Below are positions 12,101-26,356 of a DNA stretch of 64,000 nt, piece after piece (the stretch's first letter is position 1; every line of letters starts with the position of its first letter). The position numbers were made by a program, and so were the translations under genes. Source of the DNA: Microglena sp. YARC (Eukaryota > Chlorophyta > Chlorophyceae > Chlamydomonadales > Chlamydomonadaceae); the NCBI GenBank assembly GCA_022414725.1, contig CM039462.1, forward strand, positions 122,470,984-122,534,983, read 5' to 3'. Under the pieces are notes generated by a model that worked only from the letters and a program-made list of their open reading frames with translations, ran no database searches and was not told where the DNA came from.

Positions 12101-15100
12101 CCCCCTTCCTCCTTCCCATTTAATTGCATGTAGAGATGGAAGTCGCTGTCGCCTTCAACGCTGAGGTAGACGGCAGCTATGACGCACTCACCTAGCCACA
12201 CAAACCCTATTGCCCCCAGCAACCACCCCACTTCCACCTCACCCCACCACCACCTCCACCACCACCCATTCCCCCCCCCCCCCCCCCCCTCTTCCCCCCC
12301 GTGCAATAACAGGTGGAGATGGAAGTTGCTGCCGCTTCAGATGATGAGGCAGACGGCGGCCATGACGCCGAGGAGGAGAACAGCAGCAACAACTTCACCA
12401 TGAACCGTAAAGTGGAAAGCTTGAAAGAGCGCTTCACCGCCGCTGTGCAAGCTGGGAAAGCTGACGCACAGGGTGTTGGTAACGGATCTACTGACGCACC
12501 CAATCGACTGGGCCATCTACTGAAAGCACTAGCCAAAGTGGAGTCCGATGTGCTTGAAAAGGTGACAATCAAATGTCTCCTATTTAAAGTTGTTAATATT
12601 TGCATTTTAACGATTTTCATGTTTTGCAAGCTGTGAAAGCATAAGCAAATGGTGTGGGTAACAGATGAAGTGACGCACCCAACCTCCTATGCCATCTACT
12701 CAAAGCATTAGCCAAAGTGGAGTCTTTGGTGCTTGAGAAGGTGTTCTTAATTGTTTTTTATTACACTTGTGAAATGGACACCTACATCCTTTACCTAGAT
12801 TTAATTATTTACCTTTTGACTAAACGTATTTGAAGTGTTTTAGAAGGTTGTTTGCGTGTGTCATGTTAGTGTGTACTTAGACTGCCTGGAAACTGCCTTA
12901 AACTGCTTTAGGACCTTAGGACTGAGCCTAATGTTTAGGGTTTAGCCCTGTCTGAGTGCCTTAAGACTGCCTTTAAACTGCCTTCAACTATTTTCATAAT
13001 ACATCCCTTTGCATGATTGCATCCATCTGAGCCCAGGTATCCAAGGCGTGGGTTCCACTAATGTTGGACTTCTCAGCTTCCAAGATGGGCGAGGTGGAGG
13101 GCGCTGAGCTGGAGGGCGCTGAAGTGGAGGAGGCTGTCCCTGCTGTGGACGACATTTTGGGTGAAGCCCTCCCTGGTGCAGGGTCCCTGGTTGCCCTGGA
13201 TGCATCGGGTGAAGCCCTCCCCGGTGCCATGTCCCGGGTCGGTGCCCGTGTGTGGAGGCAGGCCCTGCAGGAGTGGATGAACCTGCTCTCTGGGCTTAGG
13301 GGCGCACGTGGGCTGTATAAGGCTGCAGAAGTACAGCGATGTATTGCAGTACACCTCTCTGACTCAGAGGGCACCCTGCAGGTAGGGGATCTCACCAACC
13401 AGACCCGTGTTTCCACACAGAATGGGATTCACATTAATTGTATTGCCTGGATGCCTCCCTTCTAGGTTTTCACTTCTGAAGTACCTTGGCATCTTGAAGC
13501 TCAATTATGGGATTCCATGCATCTATGTTAAGCTCAAGTCCTCTGCTCATGCATAACTTGTGAATTTGTATGTGTCATTATGGGTCATTATGGGTCATTA
13601 TGGGTCAAGTCCTGAGCTTGTACATTAATTCTGTCGCTTGTGCACCTTTCCAGGTTTCCCTTCTGAAGTGCCTTCGCATCTTCAAGCTGAAGTATGTGAA
13701 TCCGTACATCGAACCGCTGCTCAACTTTGCCGACGACAAGCACTTGAGGGAGGAACTGACTCGCTTCCCACTTGTCAACGGAGCAGACGGTGGAGTAGCA
13801 GCTGAGCACAGACCAGGTGGGACAGGCTGGGTGGGAGTGAGCGGGAGGGTGGATGGAAGTTGGGTGTGGGTGAGGGTGGATGGAACTTGGGTGTGGGTGA
13901 GGGTGGATGGAACTTGGGTGTGGGTGATGGTGGATGGAACTTGGGTGAGGGTGAGGGTGGATGGAAGTTGGGTGTGGGTGGGTGAGGGTGGATGGAAGTT
14001 GGGTGTGGGTGAGGGTGGATGGAAATTGGGTGAGGGTGAGGGTGGATGGAACTTGGGTGTGGATGAGGGTATATAGAAGTTGCGTGTGGGTGGAGAAGGG
14101 AGTGGGTAGGTGTTGGTGGGAGTAAGAGGGGGGTGGGGTGGGGTGGGGGTGGGGTGTGTGGGGGGGGGGGACAAGGCAGATGACGAGCAACTTATTAGCA
14201 GCCTCACTCACCCAGCCGACCCCCCACAGGCTTCATACCCATCCTGGCCTGCCCGCTGCTCCCCAAGCTAGGAGAATAGTCACTCCCACACTCACAACTC
14301 ACTAACAACCATATACACTCACCCCCCCACAGGCTTTATCCCCATCTTGGCCCGCCTGCTGTTCCCCAAGCTACGCAAGCGGGGGGGTCGCTTGGGCGGC
14401 AAGGGTGCCCCCGGCTCCGCCCGCTCTGCCATCCTCAACTTCTTCGCCCAGGCGGATTCCCTCGAGCTGCAACCCCTTCTCGAGCTCTTCCTCCTCCCGA
14501 TGGAGACCGTCTTCTCCCTCTCCTCCCTCCCCTCAGCCCCCCATGACCCTGTTGGGGCCGCCACTGCTGAACGCCTGGCTGAGCTTGACTCCTTCAGGCT
14601 GCTGCCCGCCCCCTGGTGGGGTTGCCACCTCGCAGCCCGCTCTCTGGGATGGTGGTTGGCGGTGGTGGATGTGAAGGCGTTGGAGAACAGGCCGGCAGGG
14701 CGCAAGGTCGGTTTCCTCAACACATTCGAGGACCTCCTGTCTCACCTGGGACACAACCTGGCCCCCTTCCTGCCCCCCCTAGTGGCCATCACCCTCCTGC
14801 TGCTGCAGGGTGCTACCTCAAGCCTGCAGCCTCTAAACGAATCAGATATGTATGCATGGCCCGTGAGACTGGGAGGTGAGGGTGGGAGCCCTCAGGCTAC
14901 ATGCACAAGTGTGGAAGAGATTCCCAGATGGTTACAACGCGTACAAAGACGTGTGCCCATCCCACCCACCCACCCACCGTAGTCCCCCGCACCCACCCAC
15001 CGCTCATAAATCCACCCACCCACCCACCCACCCACCGAGCCCCCCCCAAACACACACACACATGCAGATATGCGCTCCACCGAAGAGGTGTACGAGCAGG

Positions 15101-18100
15101 CTCGTGGGGACAGAGACAGGGAGGTGAGGGTGGGAGCCCTCAGGCTACTCGCACAAGTGTGGGAGAGATTCCCAGATGGTTGCAACGTGTACGAAGACGC
15201 GTGGGCCACCTTCTTTCCTTCTGTCCTGCCCTTGGTGCCAAGGCTGATGCCCGAGGCTGCTGCTGAGAAGTGAGTCCCTCTGAATACCCGGTACCTGGTT
15301 GCCGTATGGAATTATTGATTTACGATGGTATTATTATTATATGTTCCTGTTAAATGTTAGAAGTATTATTATTATGTGTTCTTGTTTAATGTTATGTACC
15401 TAGACTATGTCTTCTTCCCGCTATCCTGTCCATGGTGCCAGAGGCTGATGCTGAAAAGTGAGTCTCTCTGAAGATGATCACTGTATGAAATTGTCGATTT
15501 GAATTTTTTGGCAGAGCCCCCAAAGTCACCCTGTTGCCCGTTTGTTTGTCGTGTTGTCAGCACGTATTCCTGGCCCCAACTGGCCCTTGGCCCTTTCTAA
15601 AACCCTAGCTTTGGTCCACTGCATTCGATTCCGGTGCCACCTGCCGATCCGATAGCCAACACCCTACGCCAATTTCCCACATCGCTTGCGACGCGCCTAG
15701 GACTTGAATATAATATTTTTGTGTTCTACATATATATAACATAAATTTACATGATCACCATCAGCATTTCAGAGCTCCTTGTTGCACCTTTCCAGCCACC
15801 TCCATCTGCTCCACCTCCACCTCCACCTCCACCTCCACCTCCACCTGCCTCAGCTCTTCTCATTTGAAATATCTTTGCATGCCCTATCCAATTATGCTCT
15901 TTCATCTTTTAAGGGGTTACCCAAAAGTGATTTGTTTTCAATTTAATATGTTGTCAATATGTGGGGACCCGTAACTTATGGGACCTGTAAATTCCTGTCC
16001 AACTTTATTTGGGGTAAAGAAAGGTGTCATCAGATCCTGAGGATAAGCTATATTGAAAGCTATGATGTGGTACGAGTGATTATATCCTACCCCCCCCCCC
16101 CCCCCCCCCCCCCCTCAAGTTTATATTTGTATTAGCACCGTCATTTAGTTATATTTGTATTATCAGACGTCGTATCAAGAGCCATGCATCCCCCTCTGCA
16201 GGCCACCAGCACTGCTCCAGTGCGTCTATACCCTCTCCTCAGCACCCCAGATTCATATTGAAACACAGTTGATATCTATTAATATAATATTAATTAGCTT
16301 CATTCTCTGCCGTTCTCTGCTATTAAATTTAGATATAATCACATCATCACCTTGCATTTCAGACCTGTGTATCTCTCCTCTACAGGCCACCAGCCCTTCT
16401 CCAGTGCATCTCTTCCCTCTCCTCTGTCCCCCAGCTTGCTTGCATACTGGGAGACATTACCTCGGAGGACATGGCAGCCATAGAGGCAGGGGGGGCGCCT
16501 GCACGCAAGTCGACGGTCGGCTGGGCCAAGGCCGAGTCTGGAGGAGTGCTGATGAAAGCCTGCATAGGTGCGTATTAATTATTCTTAATTGCGCTGCTGT
16601 GCAATGATTCTTGATAGCTTGAGGCTGGCTGGCAGCTCCACTGCTTCTCTGACAATCCCCCCAAATCCCCTTAATCCCCCCAAATCCTAAACCCTACATC
16701 CCCACCCACCCAAGCCTAAATGTTTCCAATTGACACACCCTTAAAACCCTACCCCCCCCCCCCCCCCATCCACCCCCAGGTATGCTGGCAGCCCACCGCT
16801 GCTCAGATGGCTGCCGCACTGCCATCCTGGACATCATTGACAACCTGTTGAGGTCAGCTGGCGCGGACCCGGTTTCAGAGGGCGGTAACCAGTTCTCTCT
16901 GGAGGACGCCCGCGCTGCCCGGAGGCGCAAGATGGAAGCCAAGAAGGAGGCAGGAGATGACTCTGACAGCGATGTGGAGGAGGCAGAGGTGGGTTTCGGA
17001 ATCAGTGTGTGTATATATATCCCCCCCCCCCACACACACTTTCCACCTCCACCCTTACTCCCCCCACCTCCACCCCCACCCCCCCACCCCTCACATACAC
17101 ACACTCCCCACCTCCACCCTCACCCCAACCCCCTACCTACAAACACACACACACATTCCTATTTTTGCCTAGGCCCTCCCCCCCCCCCCCCCCCCCCCCC
17201 ATGCCCCTCCCCCCTCTACCCACCTATCCACACAAACACACACTCAATCCCCATTTCCACCCTCACCCCAACCCCCTACCTCACACCTACATACAAACAC
17301 ACATATCCCTCCTTTTGCACACAGGCAAAGCCGAAGGAGATCGAGGGTCCTTCAGCCCCGCCCCCTCTCCTGGCTCTGGTGTTAGTCCCATGGCTGGAGG
17401 ACCTGCTGGTGGCCCTGAGGGTGGTGGTGTGTGCCGCGTGGGAGTCGACTGGAGGAGCACTAGAGAGGGTGAGTGAACATAAAATATCAACGACTTTTTG
17501 AATTGTCCATTGGGTATTTACAATCTGACCACCATGTCAAATTTGAATATTTGAACTGTCCTTTGCAGGCTTATAGTCAGATTATCTTGTCAAGTTTGAA
17601 TGTTTGAATTGTCCATTGCGTGTTACCAATGAGACCAGCATGTCAAATTTCAAATTTGAATGTTTGAAGTGTCCATTGCGTGTTTATAGGCAGATCATCT
17701 TGTGAAAGGTTTGAATGTTTGAATTGATGCAGGGGAAACGGCGGCCCACTGCTTACCGCGAGCTTGCCATTTTGGAGCGCTTGGGGGGCTACGTCCAATC
17801 CCCGACTGCTGCCCTCCAACTAGGCGATGCCCTGGCAGCCCTGATAGGAAATCGTACTTCAGGCGGTACTGCAGGTGGCAAGAATGGCAAGAAGGGGGCC
17901 AAGCCACGCCTGGATGAGCGGGGTTTATCCAGAGCCCTGGGGGCCCTAGCTGTCCTGTGGGGCCGCTGTGTCACTACTGTCCCAGGGGGGGCCGCCCTGC
18001 CTGCAGGTTGCATGTCGGAGGAGAGGATGTGGGGGTACTGTGAAACGATGGCAGCCCTATGTGTCCGTCTGAGCAGTCGGGAGGGCCGGCTTGGTCTTGC

Positions 18101-19798
18101 CGCCGCATACACCGCCGCCTCCAAACTCCTCCCTGAGGCGGCGGCCTCAGCTGACCTTCTGTCCGAGCTAGTGTCGTGGTCTCCCTCTAGGCTAGATGAG
18201 CCTGACTATGACCGACGGCTGGCCGCCTACACGAAGCTGGTCCCAGAGAGGTGGGCGGAGCTCACCCGAAGGCAGGCCCTCCCTTTGCTCATGGCCTGCC
18301 TCTTCGATCTCAGAAATGGGGCTGACCTGGCGCTGCGCCAATCAGCCATGCAGGCCCTCACCCGCTTCCTGGACGGCTGCAAACTTGTTGAAGCCTCCCT
18401 CCCCCCACCTGCCTCTTCCGACGAGGCCACACCACACGAGGACCCCGAGGACTCCATCCTACGCCACCTGCCGCGTGTTTTGTACCCCCAGATTAAGTCC
18501 CAGCTCAATAGCAACTCCCTGTCAGTGAGGCAGGAGCATCTGTCCCTGATGCGCTTGTTGGGCATTGCCTTCCCCACCCGATTCCCGGACCTGGCCATGC
18601 TCATCAACACGGATGACCCGGAGGTGGACTTCCTGAATAACATTGCACATCTGCAGCTGCATCGAAGGGCCAGGGCATTGCTCAAGCTGTCCAACATCAT
18701 CCGTGAGGTCGCCACTGGGGGTGAGATTTAATATCTGGATTTTAAATTTGAATGTGAATCTGAATTTGATGTGAATTTGAATGAATTTACTTAGCACATC
18801 TGCAGCTGCATCGAAGGGCTAGGGTACTCCTCAAACTGTCTCGGATTTGCTCATATATATATACTGCCTTCCTAATGAAAATGGAAAGTGGAAAAATAAA
18901 ACTTTGCCCTCACTCCCTTTGTATCTCAGTCGAGCCAAGTTCTGTGCGTGCCAAAGCTTGCACCACACGCTGCCTACAAGACCTTTGCCTCCCTCTCATC
19001 CAAGGCTTCATTTTGGAGGGCGGCCAGGCTGGCGGTGCCGACACCTCCGGTGAGCGTGGAGGCCACGGCCGCAAGGCCAACGAGACTGGAAAGGAGGCTA
19101 ACGTCTCCTCCGCTGCTGTTGACGCCCTCGGCTCTGCAGCTACTGTCCTGCCATGGCCGCAGTATGAGCAGCTTCTGAACCAGTACCTGAAGCTCATGAA
19201 GGCCAAGCCAAACAAGGCGGTGGTGAGGGCGGTGTGTGCCATCTTGGATGCCTTTCACTTCCCGTCTCCTAGAGAGCACTGTGGGCCTGCAGCCATTGCA
19301 GAGGGGGCTGAAGCGGCTGCCAAGGCGGCCGCCCTCGCAGCTTTGACCTATACTAATGATGAAGAAGCAGTCGACCCTAGTAAAGACACCGCCCCCAAGG
19401 CTACCGAGGGTGATGCAGTGCCCGCCCCAGCCCCAGCCGAACAGGCGGTGGAGGAGGACGGCGCAGTGGGTGAAGAGGCTGTGAATGATGAGGGAGAGGA
19501 TGAAGAGAAGGAGACGGAGGTACAGGTGGACGAGAAGGAAGACGTGGTTGAGTTTTGCAACATGGTGCTTAGGTCGCTGCAGAAGAGGGTGCTACCGCAA
19601 CTGCACAAGGTCTTGATCGTGCATCAGGAGGTTGTTCGTGCGCCCGTTGCCATCGCAATTGTGAAGCTGCTGAGAGTGCTACCACAGGAGTGTGAGAGGG
19701 TAGAGCTGCCTCGGACGTTACACGGCATTTGCAACTTGCTGAAGAACAGATTCCAGAGGGTCAGAGATGATGCAAGGACTGTTTTGGTTCAGGTGGGT

Positions 19799-19829
<31 letters not shown>

Positions 19830-22777
19830 GGGGGCTGTTCAGGTCAGGGGAAGGGAGAGGCGGAATCTGCTGAGGTCGGGAGAGGGGTGACAGGGGCAAG
19901 AAAATTTATCCAGCATTTGCAACTTGCTGAAGAACAGATTCCAGAGGGTCAGAGATGATGCAAGGACTGTTTTGGTTCAGGTGGGTGTTGAGCTGGGCGC
20001 CTCCTACATGCCTTACATCTGCCAAGCTCTATGCTCCTACCTCCCCAACTGGGGGTTCACTGCCTCCCACCCACCGACCCAAACCGAATAACCCCAATTT
20101 GATCCTCTCACCCTCCCACCCACCCCTCTCGAATGCAGGTGGGTGTTGAGCTGGGCGCCTCCTACATGCCTTACATCTGCCAAGTGCTCCGCTCGGCCCT
20201 CCCCAACCGAGGATTCACCGCCCACGTGGTGGGCTATAGCATGCACGCAGTCTTGGAAGCTGTCGTGAAGATGGACGCCAAGCTGGCAGCAAAGGTTGCG
20301 GCGGCAGCAGGAGCTGAGGAAGGTGCCGAGCAGGTGAGCCAAGGACAGCTCATCAAAACTGGCTATATTGAAAGCATCCCCAATATCATCAGGAAGTCAG
20401 TTAAAACTTGTTGAACTACTACATTGAACTTGTTTGTCAGTTAAAACTTATTAAACTACTACATTGAAATAATCTCCAAGATTACGAGGATGGGCCAATT
20501 AAGACTGATCAAAACTGGCATTATTAAAATTATCCCCATCATTACCAGGATGGGGCAAATAAAACTTATCAAACACTAGTATTAATGTTACAGTCCAGGT
20601 CTAGGCCAAGTAGGCTAAAGGGACTCGCCCAACCGTGACTAAAAACTAAATTAAAATCACCATCCCCAACACAGGATGTCCCTATGGCCTCTGATGGGAC
20701 TGAGGAGGGCGTGCAGGGGGCCTTGGACGACAGTGTGGAGCTCATCCTCCCCATGATCGAAAATGAACTGTTTGGTGAGATAGCCGAGGCCAAGGATGTG
20801 GCTCAGTTTGCATCGCAGTACAAGGAGGCCAAGAAGGTCCGGGCGTATGAGAGCTTTCAGTTGCTGGCGAGTGCTGTCACCTTTGGAACCCAGGCAGAGG
20901 CGCTATTGGCTATTGTCCGGTGAGTTAATTTGATGTACTGAGGTCAAGTTCTTGTACTCAAATTGAGCCTGGTAAACATATAAACCTTAAGTATGTATGA
21001 AGTATACAAAAGTTAAAGAAATAAACATATGTTCCTAGACAAAATGATACGCACATACAAACCCACACACACAAGCAGGCATAACCCTCAAATCACATGC
21101 AACCCCTCCCCTCACTCAAACCTAACCAAAACCAAAACCCTCAAATCACTCAACCCAAACCCAACCCATTCCCACCCCCACCCCACCCACAGAGCAAAAC
21201 TCCACAAGGCCAGTTCCCCTGCGGTTCGCAACAAGCTCGCCCAACTCCTCCAGTACGGAGCCCGCGGCTTCCACCTCAACCGCACAGCTACACCGACCCA
21301 AATGATGATGTGGGTGCACAGCGCACTTGAGGACGGCCTCACCCTCGAAGAGGCAGCTAGGGCTAAACTGAAGGGTGACGTAGGGAGCGCAGACAATCCT
21401 GCCGCTAGCGCCAAAAAGCCGCTCGTTCCTATTGGAACCAAACGTGCGCTAGGGATCCTGACCCCTCTGCCCCCGGCTATCAGTGTTGAGGACAGGGCAG
21501 CGCTGCATGAGTACATGGTGGTCGAGTTTGCCCTGCACCTGCTGTATAGCTGCGTAAGGAAAGGGCCTCTGAATTCTGGAGCGCCAGAGACGCTAGCCCT
21601 GCTGGACCCCTTGCTGCCCCTCTTGGTCCGTGCCCTGCGCTGCCGCCACTCAGAATCTGTGTCACTATCCCTGCGCACGCTGTCGGTCCTCGTGCGTCTA
21701 CCCTTACCAAGCTTGGGGCCTGGAAAGCGTGTCGCAGGCGATGCTGGTGAGACCAAAACTCTGAGTGGCTTACTTCAATGTTTAGTCTGTATTTATGGAC
21801 GAATGTTGAGTCCAGTTGTAGTCAATTAGGCTCAAGGTGCATCAATTCTGGCACTATTGGGAATGCTTCATGCTGCTAGGCACCATGCTGCATGGCTGCA
21901 AATCCTACCACACCACAACAACCACCACCCACACCCTCCTCATACCCCCCACACCCACACCCACCCCGTGCAGGCAAAGCTGTAGCAGCACTACTCAAGC
22001 GCGTGCCCAACGCCGCGCACCCCATTGCCTTGGAGTGTTTCAAACTGTTAGGCGCCATGCTGCGCGATTGCCAGTCCTATCAGCCCTCCACCTCCCAGAT
22101 CCGCTTCCTCCTGTCATGGCTCTTCGCCGATCGCCACGCCGACGACAGTGCCGACCGCCAGAACTCCTTCTCCCTCCTAAGGGCCATCCTAGCTCGCAAG
22201 CTGGTGGTGCCCGAGATCTACGACGTCATGAACTGGGTGCAGGGTGTGATGGTGAAGTCCCAGTCAGCCCCCGTGCGACAGATGTGTGCTTCGACGCTGC
22301 TCCAGTTCCTGCTGGACTACCCACTGGGGCCCAATCGCATGAAGCAGCATCTGAGCTTCCTCATCACCAACACCGCATACGAGTATGAGTCTGGCAGGAT
22401 GCAGGTGTTGGAGATGCTGATGCAGGTGAGGGGAGGTGCACACAAACAGAATATATGTTGATATCTCGTCTCAAGAAATCTAATCAACCTAGATTCTAGG
22501 CCATAGACCCCCCCTGCCCAGAAAGTAGCTTCTGTTCCCTTCCCCCCCCCCCCGTGATTTGTTTTTTCAAATCTGGAAGTGGGTTTGAAATCTGAAAAAA
22601 ATCCCTGCCCCCCCCCCCCCCCCCCCCCCTAGCGTTGGAGATGCTGATGCAGGGGAGGGGAGGGGAGGTGCACACAAACATAATATCTGGGCAGAAAAAT
22701 ATGGATAGACAAGAAGCAAGTCTCTGAGAGAGCCGCAACGTGTGTTTGGGTGGGTGTGTTTGTAGGTCGGTGCGTGT

Positions 22778-22819
<42 letters not shown>

Positions 22820-25800
22820 TGGAGAGCGATTAAAAAACTTAGAATGCCAACTTTTTAGCCTACACCAAACCAATTCCTCCTTCCTTCCCACCAAGGTTGC
22901 CTGTAAGTTCCCCCCTGAGGTGGTGCGCGTCCATTCAGAGCTGTTGCTGCTCCCCCTAGTGACGCGCATGGTCAATGATCAGTCTCCCAAGTGCCGAGGC
23001 ATCGTGGCCAACCTCATCACCACTCTCCTGAGTCTGATGGAAGGCGACAGGGTCGACCAGATGTTGGACTTCGCTGTCACTTGGATGGAGCAGAAGAACA
23101 AGGGGCAGATGCGAAGGGCAGCAGCTCAGCTGCTTGGCTGTATGGTGGAGGCAGAGGGAACCGCTCGCTTCGCCAAGAGGCTCCCAAAGGTCCTCCCCTC
23201 CCTGCTGGATATTCTGCAGCACCAGGCGGTGGCAGGCCATTCTATTGACGGCGACAGCCTGGCAGAGGATGGCGGCCTTGACTCTGACGAGGCTTCAACA
23301 GTGCCAGGCTGGCAGGAGGCGTACTTCTCCCTCCTGGTCCTCGAGAAGGCGGTTGGGGTGGACAAGGACAGCGGTACTGGCGGTACTGGCCGTACTGCAT
23401 CATGTCCATTGGCTTGGGACCCAGCTGGCGCTGACCTGTCAAGCGATGACTCACCGAGCTGTATAGTCCCTCAAGTATGGGAGGCAGTAATGGGCCTGCT
23501 ACTTCATCGCCATATCTGGGTACGAAAAGCGGCGGCCAGGCTGTTGGGAATCGGCTTGGCCACGCCCTCCGTCAGCCGCGGGATTTGGGCGAAGCCCACC
23601 AGGGGGGGTGAGCTGGCTTTCTCAGTCTTTCTCCAATTGGAAAACGAAGCAGCTGATGAATCAACATGCCGGCAGGTAAGAACAATCCAAATTATTATCC
23701 TAAACCCTCTTTTTCCAACTGGAAAATGAAGCAGCTGATGAGTCAGCATGCTGGCAGGTAAGGACTATTCAGATTATGTAAAGACTACCTAAGGATTGAA
23801 TTATGTAAGGACCTGTCAGGACTATCCAAAGTATCTCGAACGTACTGGCAGTAATATTCAAATTAAGTAATATTCAAATTAAGTAATATTCAAATTAAGT
23901 AATATTCAAATTATCTAATATTCAAATTATCTAATGTCTATCCAGGGACCAGATAAGGATTAAATTGTCTAAGGAGCAGGAGTATCTAAATATTATATTA
24001 TTGAAGAACTATTTAAATTGTCTAATGTCTATCTACGGATACAAATATGGCAGGAGTATCCAAACTTAGTAGGGACTCTCTAAGGATTAAATTATCGAAG
24101 TACTATCAAAATTGCCTAGTAGTGCTCACATTGAGTGGGCTAATTAAGTAACAGAGCTGCTCTTATGTAGTTATGTCCAACCTAAGCAATTTATACACTC
24201 CGCATCACATTCCATAATCCACCAGCTCTGTAGAAATATAGAAAGATAGCAGCAAAATGTGAAGTCAGAAAGATGCTGTCTAGTTTTAGTTTTTTCAACC
24301 CTGCGTCCTCTCCCTCACCCAAACATACACAGCCATCTCCCCCAGCACCACACTCCCATACTTGCACAAACACCAACCCCACCAACCCAGTGCCAAAAGC
24401 ACAGGCACAAATACAAACAAGCCTACCCCACCAACCCGCCGATGGAAACACGCACACCCTTTCTCCAACAGTCTGTCAAGACCCTTGTGAGCATCGCCAC
24501 ACACATCCATGAAGAAGCCAAGCCAAATACCACCTCCACCACCATACAGTCACATAGACAGATCCCCCCCCACACACACCACCACCGTCCACGCACCCCC
24601 ACCCCCATCAGCACTTAAACCCTTTCCCCCACAGTCTGTCAAGTGCCTTGTGAACATCGCTGGACATCTTCATAAGGAGGAGGAGGCGAAGCCAAAGGTT
24701 ATTGACAATGGCGCCCCTAGCAAGGTCAGCAAAGACGGAGGGAATGACGAGGAGGATGAGGTGGAAGAGGAGGAGGAGGAGGAAATGGACGAGGAGGACA
24801 AGAAGGAGGATGAGGATGGGGATGATGGCGGTCAGGACGTTTCTATGGGTCAACAGGTTAAGGCAAGGGCTTTCACCTTGAGAGGCTTGTTTAGGCGTAT
24901 GGCTCGCATGGCTGATGACAACCGATATAACTACCAGGAGCAGCGCTGTGGGGCGTTGCGCTGGATAGCTGCCTCTGCTACCAAGTTGGGAGGTAGGTTG
25001 CCTCAGGGTTGCCTTGCCTTGAGAAAGTTTGCACTATCATAATTAACCACAAATCAGAAATATAAAAAAACATTTGAAAAATCAGAAATAATAATCATGC
25101 ATCATACAAATACAAATCTTGAAGGTTTATTCAAGGCACTCATACATAAAGTATGGGAGACCGCCCCACACCTATAGGGAGACACTCATGGAGGCGCTCT
25201 CACTTCAACAAAACAATATACAAATCATTAACAATCGTGAATTAATCTGTAATACATTTGTATGAGGCGCAATCATTTAGGTCGCGAGACCGCCCCACAC
25301 CATAGGGAAACACTCATAGAGGAGCACTCACACAAACACTTACATAACACTGAGCTCATCCTGTTGCACCCGTCTCAGCATCAGCTGTGGCCCCCTACCG
25401 CTTGTCCGAGTCCCCCTCTGTAACTTGAACTTGACTACAGAGCTTCGGCCAGCAATTTGGCTGCTCGCTGTCTTCGGCAGTACAAATAAATATATCAGGG
25501 AAATGATAACGTGAAGAATGGTTTGTTTGTTTGTTTGTTTGTTCTCCTTTTCCCCACTCAACATCCTGCAGGAGACACAGACACAACTCATATTAAAAAT
25601 AAGGTTAAAAACATTATCACCATCAAATTCAAAGTCAATAATATAAATAGGCGCACACATAAAGAGCAGCAATAATACCGAGCTCATCCTCACCTCCCCT
25701 CCCCCCCCGTTCCCCACTCATCCCCACATCCACCTCCCCCCGTCCTCTGCCCCCCTTTCAGCACTGGCCATGGCCCCCTACCTGGACCTGGTACTCATGC

Positions 25801-26303
25801 CCCTCTACCGCTTGTCCGAGCCCCCCTCTGTGGGTGTCAAGATCCTAGAGGAAGTGAAGGAGCTCTCCTCGGAGGTGATGGAGCACATGCGCTCGCTGCT
25901 TGGCTCTGACGTGTTGCTGCAAGCATACACCCAGGCCAGGGAGAGAGTGAAGAGCGGCAGGGAGGAGAGGAAGAGGAGGGCGGTGATGAGGGTGAGAGGG
26001 GTGGGGGGAGTTGTGTGTGCCAATTATAAAACTTTAGAACGTTAACAAGTTTATTTAATCAAAATCAAGCTGAAAGTTTTTGAAGAAAACAGTGTCAAAT
26101 TGATAGAAGCTTACCTGACATTGAAATCCTGTTCAAAAAAGTCTCCGATCCGTTCTGACAAGCGTTACTGCGGGACATAACCGTCATACGGTTGGCCCCA
26201 AGTCTTGTCTGAGGTGGGTGGTCATCAACCACCAATCCTTTTGGATAATGACTAAGCATGCGTAAACGCACTCTCAAACATGCGCAGTCACTAACCCCCC
26301 CCC

Positions 26304-26356
<53 letters not shown>

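Noticed and set aside
13588..14211. Two 200-codon minus-strand open frames
   Set aside because: Antisense to UTP20 exon 14 and its adjacent minisatellite.
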